Part shown: positions 1 through 6,415 of the stretch, in pieces | Numbering within the stretch: position 1 is the stretch's first letter | Layout of the letters: every line of letters begins with the position of its first letter | NCBI GenBank assembly: GCA_018399395.1 | Contig: JAGYOI010000048.1 | Coordinates: 1-7,873 of the forward strand | Reading direction: 5' to 3' | DNA length: 7,873 nucleotides | DNA from: Prolixibacteraceae bacterium | Lineage (GTDB): Bacteria > Bacteroidota > Bacteroidia > Bacteroidales > Prolixibacteraceae | The notes under the pieces: generated by a model | Databases searched by the model: none | Seen by the model: the letters and a program-made list of their open reading frames with translations, nothing else | What the model was told of the DNA's origin: nothing | Translations under genes and position numbers: made by a program

Positions 1-28
1 AAATATATATTATTATTTTGTACAACGT

Positions 29-1549
29 TCAGTCGATGTTCCGGAAATAATTATCAAGGTATTCTCCGTGCCCATGTATCCAATTCGATAAATACACCAT
101 TTCTCTTTGAATATTCGTTTTTGCCTCAGGCCATCTGTTATTGTCGCGTTTAACAGCTCCCGACTTATTTAACAAATCGATATAGGATTGAAAATGATTT
201 TGGAGTGCATCTGTTGACAAAACATCTTTTCTTAATTCGGCATAACGTAGTTTTAACCTTTTACGAAAATGCTCGGGGTTATTGTTAAAAATACGGTTGT
301 ATAGTTCAAATTTTATAAAAGGTCCGGGGCCTATTTTTTCCCCAAGCCAATTGCGGCCCCATGTAGCATCTAAATCCCATGGCAAAATATAAAACGGTTC
401 TTTATCTGACGTAGTTGACAAAAATATATTCTTGCCCACATTGTCGCCACCATGTACGATATTAACAAAGATTAAAAAGTCAATTGCCTGGTCAAGTACA
501 AGCCTGTTTGCTATTTCCTTGCAGAACTCTTCATCGCTACTATTTACGGCAAAGTCGGTAAAATCATAAAGTGGGCCCCAGTCGTATCCCCCGGCTGTTT
601 TAGGATATTTTTGCTCCCATCCACTCCAATGTCCCTGGTCATCGACACCCAAATCGGGCAGCGATATAAACCTGGTTGCATCAGACCAACTTTCTGATTT
701 ATACAAATACCCCTGCTGTCCGGTTTGCTCAATTTTTATATTTAACATTTTGGCTTCAACCCGCTCTGAAAAACAATACAAACCATGATAGCCGTCATTT
801 AGAAACAATTCAACATACTCGCCTTTTATGGCCGAATACTGAGTATCATACCCCTTTTTTAATGCATCGGCCTGAATTTTCGACCAAACATCAAAAGAAA
901 CCCTGTTGCGTACCCTGCTCGAATCTCTGTAAACAGCATCAAGAATCCAGTCATCATCTTCATACATATCAAGAACAGAGATATTCTTATTCTTTTCTGA
1001 GCTAAAATCTTCCCATATTTCAATACCATATGATTTTTTAGGGACAACAGAAGAACTTCCGCCCCTTGTTTCAATCCCGCAACACTCATCCCATATTTTT
1101 CCACATGCCGAAACTAAGATGAATTTGGCTGGATATTTAGGTTCGGAGTATATTTTATCAAGGCTGTGTTCTATTTTTACGACAGGAAGTAAAGTAAAGA
1201 AGAGGTCATAACTCTTTTTATCTCCACTATTTTTAACCAAAGTTATTGTAAATGATTTATGATGATCGATATTCTTAAAGTTATACTCAGAATTATTTTT
1301 AACCTTGATATTGTTTATGTATAATTCCTGAGCTTTATTCAAGGTGATGTTCCCTTTAAATGGACCATACTTTTCAACTGGTAAAAGCATAAAACCATCT
1401 TTTGAATCTTCAAACACCGGCTTATTGTTAATAAAAAACAGTGCAGAAGAATCTTCAAGTCCGGGGGCATAAGGCATTTCTTCAAAACACGACTGTAATG
1501 AGAATACAACAATAATTAAGATGGATATTTTTAGATGATGTATTTTCAT
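29..1549 (-). CDS. CotH kinase family lipoprotein (canonical motifs)
   Basis: A 506-residue lipoprotein with signal peptide and lipobox L-Q-S-C (Cys21), followed by F-E-E, an acidic stretch compatible with surface export. Residues about 35-125 form a beta-rich N-terminal domain ending in F-T-L-L-P-V-V, a common lead-in to CotH domains in Bacteroidota. The CotH core carries G-I-E-T-R-G-G-S-S-S with P-K-K-S-Y-G (158-175, putative nucleotide-binding loop and lysine), D-D-D-W-I-L (198-203), N-D-G-Y-H-G-L-Y with S-E-R-V (251-264), G-D-N-V-G-K-N (368-374, catalytic-loop-like Asp369 with Asn374 five residues on) and L-P-W-D-L-D (389-394, metal-binding-like aspartates). The helical C-terminus ends E-Y-L-D-N-Y-F. 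All expected kinase-like residues are present, so it is probably an active extracytoplasmic kinase; its substrate and ATP source are unknown. It is the last gene visible in the block, 7 bp after the beta-helix gene, with no Shine-Dalgarno motif. Confidence 0.93.
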   Translation of the reverse strand: MKIHHLKISILIIVVFSLQSCFEEMPYAPGLEDSSALFFINNKPVFEDSKDGFMLLPVEKYGPFKGNITLNKAQELYINNIKVKNNSEYNFKNIDHHKSFTITLVKNSGDKKSYDLFFTLLPVVKIEHSLDKIYSEPKYPAKFILVSACGKIWDECCGIETRGGSSSVVPKKSYGIEIWEDFSSEKNKNISVLDMYEDDDWILDAVYRDSSRVRNRVSFDVWSKIQADALKKGYDTQYSAIKGEYVELFLNDGYHGLYCFSERVEAKMLNIKIEQTGQQGYLYKSESWSDATRFISLPDLGVDDQGHWSGWEQKYPKTAGGYDWGPLYDFTDFAVNSSDEEFCKEIANRLVLDQAIDFLIFVNIVHGGDNVGKNIFLSTTSDKEPFYILPWDLDATWGRNWLGEKIGPGPFIKFELYNRIFNNNPEHFRKRLKLRYAELRKDVLSTDALQNHFQSYIDLLNKSGAVKRDNNRWPEAKTNIQREMVYLSNWIHGHGEYLDNYFRNID

Positions 1550-1556
1550 GAACTAA

Positions 1557-3173
1557 TTAATTAACAATTAATTTATCGTCTTTTCCGCCCCAGTTCTGTC
1601 TTACCATGTTCCAATAATCTTTGTCGTTATTCTTGAAAGTTGCCCCTTTCACAATCATTGTTCCATTTACATCGTTTTTATAATTATCGCCATACCGAAT
1701 TCCAATATGGTTATGTGAAAAGTTGCAATTATTAATAGAAACAGAATGATTTGAAGAACTGTACCCGAGTTCTATGCCTTGTTGGCAACCTATAAATAAT
1801 GAATTTGTTATTGTATGCTTCTTTATTGAAGGTTCGATACTTGAAAGTGCAAGCCCCTCGTGAAAACATGCTTCAAAACGGCATGAATCAATTTCAATAG
1901 TTCCGCCACCTCCGGCGCCTGAGTCTATGCCATCATCTTTGGTGTACATAAACATCGAGTTTGATATTTGGGCATCAGCCATGTTAATATACAAGGCATC
2001 GTTATCGGAATTTTGATAGTTGGGCGAATCGTCAGGAAAATCAGAAAAGTAGCTGTCCTTAATTATAATATTGCCCCCCAAGATTTCGCCTGTTGTTTTA
2101 ACCTTTGACACAACGCAGTTTTCGAGTTTTAACTGCGATGATTCGGGATAAAATACTTGTCCTGGCGAATTATAAAAATAGCAATTAGAAAATGAGGCGT
2201 TAGCATTTTTCATTTTAAACAAGGCCTGATGGTTGGCGTGACCATAATGATAACCTTCGCCCGAGTGAAATCCAAAACGTGTAAAAAAACAATTTTCAAC
2301 GTCAATTTGTGACCGATTGCCTTCTGCAATAAATCCTCCGAAAAGTTTTGTTGAATCATTGCAGGTTACCAAAACAGGAGCTTCATGTGCCCCTTTTACT
2401 ATAATGTTGCCATTTACTGTAATGTTTTTCCCGGCACCTACAAGTACTGAGCATCCACTGTTAATAATAAGGGTTGCATTAGCAGCAATTTCTGTATCAT
2501 GTTGTATCAACACCTGCATATTGGCAGGAATCTCGTAATCGCTACCAATGTAATCAGGCAATGTAATTATTTCGTTGGTGTAATCCTGAACTTCGTATGA
2601 GTAGACGTCTCCAGCAATACTAATTTCCAATTTATTGGCGTCAGTCAGATCAGAGGAAAATATTCCAGTGCCGTATTTTATATTGAACAGCTCCCCGTTT
2701 TCGCTTCTTCCTTGTAAGCTCACATCAGACTGAATATTCCAGTTGCCTGCTCTTAATACAAACGGAATTTCAATTCCGTCACAAGCATAAACAGGATGAA
2801 CAATCTGCATTTCATCATCAAATTGAGTGTCAAAATCAGGCAATGATGTTGTCCATTTTTTCAACCCCCATTCGGCTTCCCCTCTTTCACCATCTAACAG
2901 TACAAAAGATAAAGGTTCACTTTCATCGATTGTCATTTCATAAAAACCGGCCTCTTTTAGTTCATAAATACCATTCTCAAATTTTATTGAAGTGCCATTC
3001 AGGGTTATATCACTACCATTTGTGTTTTCAACTATCAGCGGTATCTGATAATTTGTTTTATCTTCAATCTCATTAACTGATATATCACCCGAGAGGAATA
3101 CATCGTCGGGGCCACAGGATAATACTCCTAAAAAAATAAGTATTGCAAGGTATGAAAGTCTATTTCGAATCAT
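1557..3173 (-). CDS. Right-handed parallel beta-helix repeat lipoprotein
   Basis: This 538-residue lipoprotein has a clear signal peptide and lipobox V-L-S-C (Cys20), followed by G-P-D-D, acidic residues compatible with surface export. Residues about 30-200 are a non-repetitive beta-rich region. From about 215 to 515 the protein has parallel beta-helix coils. A recurring rung motif [N/D/S]-[C/S]-x-F (or a close variant) occurs at residues 295, 331, 353, 374, 406, 431, 458 and 483, with a degenerate copy near 511. A glycine-rich loop follows D-D-G-I-D-S near 413-424. Such folds occur in pectate-lyase-like enzymes, adhesins and surface scaffolds. No catalytic residues can be assigned, so the function is unknown. 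The start at 3173 fits because the signal peptide begins there; it overlaps the upstream cotH-like gene by 14 bp, and the next cotH gene starts 7 bp after the stop. A structural partner, substrate or carbohydrate-binding protein for the CotH pair is inference. Confidence 0.9.
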   Translation of the reverse strand: MIRNRLSYLAILIFLGVLSCGPDDVFLSGDISVNEIEDKTNYQIPLIVENTNGSDITLNGTSIKFENGIYELKEAGFYEMTIDESEPLSFVLLDGERGEAEWGLKKWTTSLPDFDTQFDDEMQIVHPVYACDGIEIPFVLRAGNWNIQSDVSLQGRSENGELFNIKYGTGIFSSDLTDANKLEISIAGDVYSYEVQDYTNEIITLPDYIGSDYEIPANMQVLIQHDTEIAANATLIINSGCSVLVGAGKNITVNGNIIVKGAHEAPVLVTCNDSTKLFGGFIAEGNRSQIDVENCFFTRFGFHSGEGYHYGHANHQALFKMKNANASFSNCYFYNSPGQVFYPESSQLKLENCVVSKVKTTGEILGGNIIIKDSYFSDFPDDSPNYQNSDNDALYINMADAQISNSMFMYTKDDGIDSGAGGGGTIEIDSCRFEACFHEGLALSSIEPSIKKHTITNSLFIGCQQGIELGYSSSNHSVSINNCNFSHNHIGIRYGDNYKNDVNGTMIVKGATFKNNDKDYWNMVRQNWGGKDDKLIVN

Positions 3174-4440
3174 TTACTTTTAATTTTATTGCCTGAATCC
3201 TAGCCAGCATAAACTGGCGTTTTTCCTGAATATTCTCACGAAAACGTTCAACAGAAGTTTCACTGGCATCAAATTTTGATTGATTGATCACCTCCGGTAT
3301 TTCGTAATAAAATTCAAGCTCATTATCTACTTTATTAAATGCCTGTTCAATCGTATTGGGCGTAAACAAGTTTAATACCGATTGCAATTGAATTAAGTAC
3401 ATACTATAAAGATAATCATCAGTGGCAATTATGTAATCGATATCGTCTTCTACCGAAAAAATCAATCTCCCATTGAGTTCATCAAGTACATCGGCATGAC
3501 TTTCGTAAACACGCTCACCAAAGGTTGTTCCCACGGCCCAAGCCCTGCCAATTTCATGAGGTACAACTGAGAATATATCATCATAATCCCAGGGCAGGAT
3601 GTCAAAATATGAACTTCCATTACGTTTCTTCGCCCAAAAAAATATTTCATCAGTAAGATCGCCATTTTTTATTATGTAATCAAAGGCCATTTTTTTCATA
3701 TAGCTATCAATATTCATCCGGCCTTTTAATTTATCATATAGTTCCCTTCCACTATATGTGGACAGCATTGAATAAATTTCGTGAAAATCATTTACATACT
3801 TTTCAGAATCGGATGACGTTAGTCCATTTACATGTTCAATTTTCGCTATTTCACCACGATAATAACGCCGTAAAACAATTTCGGCATTTTCATTTTTCAT
3901 TAAATAATCTTCGGGATCTTCAACAAAAAGGTACAATCCCTGGTGCATATCATCATTAAACACGATCTGTGTATAAAAAGTATGCAAACCCCAAAGCCCA
4001 ATTTCGTTCAATAAAAGATGAGACAGCCTGTTTTCTATATACGTATAGTCATATACTAATGAAAGAAGTTTAAATTTATCAATATAAACATAGCTGGTGC
4101 TATCGTTTTGGTTTTCAAGAATCAAAGCATCATCGAGATTAACCGAATAACTCTTTCGCTGAAAATTAAGCGCACTTTGCCCCCTGATTTTCATGTGGTC
4201 GAGTTGCAACGGGACACCACCATATATTAGTCCGGGCACCGGACTAATATAAAACTGCTCACCTCTTGAATCAAGGATCCGATCAACCTGGTTATTGTTC
4301 AATTTTACATTAAATACGTTTTCGCTATATTCCGGCACAATTAATATTTCATCATAACATGAATTAAAAATCACCATTATAACGACTACCCACAAATAAA
4401 ACGATTTCTTTTTAATGTAATACATCTTCAACAATTTCAT
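3160..4440 (-). CDS. CotH kinase-family-like lipoprotein, divergent paralog
   Basis: CotH proteins are atypical protein kinases with a protein-kinase-like fold; Bacillus CotH phosphorylates serines of spore-coat proteins. Numbering here uses the start at 4440 (426 residues). A basic, hydrophobic leader ends at the lipobox F-N-S-C (Cys28), followed by Y-D-E. CotH signatures are M-K-I-R-G-Q-S with R-K-S-Y (residues 83-98, putative nucleotide-binding loop and lysine), H-Q-G-L-Y-L-F-V-E (166-174), N-G-D (259-261) and L-P-W-D-Y-D-D (282-288, putative metal-binding aspartates). Compared with the 506-residue paralog in this window, the position five after Asp261 is isoleucine (266) rather than asparagine, so activity is doubtful. 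The frame stays open to 4584, but that longer start lies inside the upstream gene and would bury the signal peptide; ATG at 4425 is an alternative. The 3' end overlaps the beta-helix gene by 14 bp. Confidence 0.82.
   Translation of the reverse strand: MKLLKMYYIKKKSFYLWVVVIMVIFNSCYDEILIVPEYSENVFNVKLNNNQVDRILDSRGEQFYISPVPGLIYGGVPLQLDHMKIRGQSALNFQRKSYSVNLDDALILENQNDSTSYVYIDKFKLLSLVYDYTYIENRLSHLLLNEIGLWGLHTFYTQIVFNDDMHQGLYLFVEDPEDYLMKNENAEIVLRRYYRGEIAKIEHVNGLTSSDSEKYVNDFHEIYSMLSTYSGRELYDKLKGRMNIDSYMKKMAFDYIIKNGDLTDEIFFWAKKRNGSSYFDILPWDYDDIFSVVPHEIGRAWAVGTTFGERVYESHADVLDELNGRLIFSVEDDIDYIIATDDYLYSMYLIQLQSVLNLFTPNTIEQAFNKVDNELEFYYEIPEVINQSKFDASETSVERFRENIQEKRQFMLARIQAIKLKVNDSK
4223..4251. repeat. 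Perfect 13-bp inverted repeat with 3-base loop inside the cotH-like gene
   Basis: Bases 4223-4235 and 4239-4251 pair perfectly over 13 bp around a 3-base loop, giving a strong stem with a GC-rich tip (CCGG). It encodes residues 64-73 of the cotH-like protein, a palindromic-looking Y-I-S-P-V-P-G-L-I-Y. No T-run follows on either strand, so it is not a terminator. It begins about 190 bases after the proposed start codon. Its function is unknown. Confidence 0.6.
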
Positions 4441-4447
4441 CACTGTG

Positions 4448-4476
4448 AGCAGAACAACGATAACCATTGTTCTGCT
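4448..4476. repeat. Perfect 10-bp inverted repeat in the gap before the cotH-like gene
   Basis: AGCAGAACAA (4448-4457) and TTGTTCTGCT (4467-4476) are perfect reverse complements around a 9-base loop. The repeat lies in the 49-bp gap between the Ig-like lipoprotein stop (4490) and the chosen start of the cotH-like gene (4440). In the minus-strand transcript the hairpin ends seven bases before that ATG. A T-run precedes the hairpin rather than following it, so it is not a normal intrinsic terminator. It could affect translation or RNA processing; that is inference. Confidence 0.6.
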
Positions 4477-4489
4477 AATAAAAAAACTA

Positions 4490-6415
4490 CTATCGGCGTC
4501 TTCCTGCCTGACGGTTTCCGCTTTCTTCTTCCTTATTCGATTTATTGATAAATATTTCTTTCGGCCCTGGCTTCGAGGAGTCAATAAGCCAGGGTTCTTT
4601 TATTTCCCAATTCGATTTTACTTCCAGCACCTTAGGAAGATAATAAACACGTTCAGGCAAAATGCCCTTTTCATAGTCACCGGTATCCCAACGACCGTTT
4701 TTGTTTCGATCGTCAATTAGTTTTACACGATATTGTCCGGGAGACAAATACGAAAGCTTCAATTCTTTACCGGCAACCACAACCGTATCCATTTGCTTAA
4801 CCAGTTTTTCGTCTTTCCCATCTTCGAGCAGCTGGATAATGGCAGGCCCTGAAAAACCATCAATGTTTAACATTACAGCTCCATAATATCCCAACTCACG
4901 CGAGGTAAACTTCATTCGGAAAGGCTCGTTGTATATACCCGTTAATGTTGAAACAGATGCCGAATCAACTTCAAGCTGATAGGTGCTGTTTTCTTCAACT
5001 TCAAAACCAATTTCATATTTACGTTTTGATTGTTTTATCTTTTCCAGGTCAAAAGGTACAGGTTTGAATGTTGAATCATTTACCTGTACCTCAAGTTTTA
5101 CAGTTGAATCGGGCAAATAAAAAACCGGCGATGGTGCCACTAACATTAACCTGCTGTTTAAATCAAAAGTTCCCGATGTGAGGTTTGTTGAAAAGGCAAA
5201 CAACTCGGGTTGGATAATAGAGTCACTTCTTTCTTCGACGGTATTACCTTTATTCTTTTTGCTTTTATCTTTAGTTTTATGAAACATATCAAGTGTGTCA
5301 GACATGCTCACGAAGCGATCAAGCGTATCGGTTGAAGTATACAAGATGGAAAGGTATAACGAGTCGGTATTCACAAGCGTAGTGTCGGTAATCCAAATGT
5401 CAACCGAGTCCCTGTTTATCCCATATTCCACATAACTCCAACCATCTGTATTGTGACCAACAAGTTCGTATTTGAACGAATCGGTTAACGACTCACCAAA
5501 GGTTAGCAACATATGGTCTTTTTTGTCTCTCCCGGCTGCATCGATATACTGATTAAATTGATCATGTTCGAACAAATATGCATTAACCGGATCAGGCGTA
5601 AACTCGGTATATCCTTTAGAAATTATTGTGTCATTTTCTTCGAACAGTGTATCAACTTTCTCGATATATCTTGCTTCGGGAACCAACACCGAATCGATGA
5701 AAGCTACTTTTTCTGATTCCTGTGAATACTTCAAATCTTTATCAGCATCGATTAGCCCAAATAATCGATATTCCTCATTTGCCGGTAAATTATCAAAAAG
5801 AAAAAAACCATCATCGTCAGGCTTGGCAATAAAATCAGGACGCATGGTCTGAAAAACTGAATCGTGATTAATACTATACAAAGTTACAATAGCATTTTCA
5901 ACCGGTTCAAGTGTAAAAGCATCCAACAAATAACCCTTTATCCGCAGGGTATCAATTTTATCGTATGTCGAAAACAACATACGGAACCCCTCAAGTACAT
6001 TCCCTTCGTTGTAATCTTTAATGCCATCCTTAAAATCTACCGAATATGTTCTTCCGGGAACTAAATCCTCATCAATTTTGATAACAATACTTTTACCCCT
6101 TGTACGGGCCTCAGTTTTTTCGGCCAGCGGGGGTGATATAACCATAGTTGCCGGGAGGTTGTCGGCTACAATATATTCATCAAAGTTTATTTCAATTTGC
6201 CGTCCGTTATAATTTGTAGCAAAAGGCTCCGGAACCGTTGACAAAACCACAGGGGCAATACTATCGCGTGGGCCACCCGTTGGACCTGCCCCGGGGTTCG
6301 CACATGAGAACAAATAAAGTGCAAGTGCCATAAGAGCTATAGCATTGCCTATCATTATTAACCGGTATATTATTTTTTTCCTCTTCACGAAAATTCTTTT
6401 ACCAGAAGCCATCAA
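4490..6415 (-). CDS. Ig-like (SbsA/Big_5-type) domain lipoprotein
   Basis: The 641-residue protein has a basic N-terminus, a hydrophobic segment and a lipobox L-F-S-C with the lipid-bearing cysteine at residue 38. A glycine/proline-rich stretch and the motif GGPRDSIAPVV follow, typical of a Bacteroidota family annotated as Ig-like domain-containing protein. Residues about 52-150 look like an SbsA-type Ig-like domain. Residues about 155-225 look like a carboxypeptidase-regulatory-like beta-sandwich. Residues 378-402 form a Lys/Ser-rich, probably disordered linker. Near the C-terminus, 567-582 contain an acidic loop with D-x-N-x-N-G-x-W-D, which could bind calcium. The tail is Arg-rich. The start at 6415 overlaps the PBP1A stop by 17 bp; 6412, or Met21 (6355), would also keep the signal peptide. 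There is no Shine-Dalgarno motif. The residues after Cys38 (ANPG) are not acidic, so a periplasm-facing location is more likely than the surface. A structural or accessory role in the envelope is inferred; no enzyme motif is seen. Confidence 0.88.
   Translation of the reverse strand: MMASGKRIFVKRKKIIYRLIMIGNAIALMALALYLFSCANPGAGPTGGPRDSIAPVVLSTVPEPFATNYNGRQIEINFDEYIVADNLPATMVISPPLAEKTEARTRGKSIVIKIDEDLVPGRTYSVDFKDGIKDYNEGNVLEGFRMLFSTYDKIDTLRIKGYLLDAFTLEPVENAIVTLYSINHDSVFQTMRPDFIAKPDDDGFFLFDNLPANEEYRLFGLIDADKDLKYSQESEKVAFIDSVLVPEARYIEKVDTLFEENDTIISKGYTEFTPDPVNAYLFEHDQFNQYIDAAGRDKKDHMLLTFGESLTDSFKYELVGHNTDGWSYVEYGINRDSVDIWITDTTLVNTDSLYLSILYTSTDTLDRFVSMSDTLDMFHKTKDKSKKNKGNTVEERSDSIIQPELFAFSTNLTSGTFDLNSRLMLVAPSPVFYLPDSTVKLEVQVNDSTFKPVPFDLEKIKQSKRKYEIGFEVEENSTYQLEVDSASVSTLTGIYNEPFRMKFTSRELGYYGAVMLNIDGFSGPAIIQLLEDGKDEKLVKQMDTVVVAGKELKLSYLSPGQYRVKLIDDRNKNGRWDTGDYEKGILPERVYYLPKVLEVKSNWEIKEPWLIDSSKPGPKEIFINKSNKEEESGNRQAGRRR
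4565..4594. repeat. Perfect 9-bp GC-rich inverted repeat near the 3' end of the Ig-like lipoprotein gene
   Basis: CCCTGGCTT (4565-4573) pairs with AAGCCAGGG (4586-4594) around a 12-base loop, about 75 bases before the Ig-like stop in the direction of transcription. No T-run follows on the minus strand, so intrinsic termination is not supported. It could act with the 4448-4476 hairpin as a transcript-end or processing structure between the two gene blocks, but chance is possible. Confidence 0.35.
5054..5091. repeat. Perfect 10-bp inverted repeat inside the Ig-like lipoprotein gene
   Basis: AGGTACAGGT (5054-5063) pairs with ACCTGTACCT (5082-5091) around an 18-base loop. Inside that loop AATG (5067-5070) and CATT (5077-5080) can extend the stem after a small bulge. 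It is wholly within coding sequence. One match of this length in a window this size is not very surprising by chance, so it is recorded as structure only. Confidence 0.35.

Noticed and set aside
1..28. Terminator after the last gene
   Set aside because: Only 28 AT-rich bases are visible. A short TTGTACAA palindrome is present, but it is too small to call a terminator at the window edge.
676..1005. Plus-strand open frame of 109 residues, and other short frames on both strands
   Set aside because: They lie inside the five real genes, show no domain or signal features and have compositions typical of antisense or shifted-frame shadows.
1557..3173. Calling the beta-helix protein a pectate lyase or other polysaccharide lyase
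   Set aside because: The fold signature is visible, but no catalytic residue set of a known lyase or hydrolase family could be recognised.
4448..4490. Intrinsic terminator between the Ig-like gene and the cotH-like gene
   Set aside because: The T-run lies before the hairpin in the direction of transcription, not after it, and the stem is not GC-rich.
4441..4584. A longer start for the cotH-like gene at 4584
   Set aside because: It would begin inside the Ig-like gene in another frame, add about 48 charged residues before the signal peptide and place the lipobox at residue 76. The start at 4440 gives a normal 28-residue lipoprotein leader.
4441..4600. Bacteroidota-type promoter (TTTG then TAnnTTTG) for the CotH module
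   Set aside because: A weak TAGTTTTT stretch occurs near 4486, but no TTTG box is found at the right distance upstream, so no promoter is claimed.
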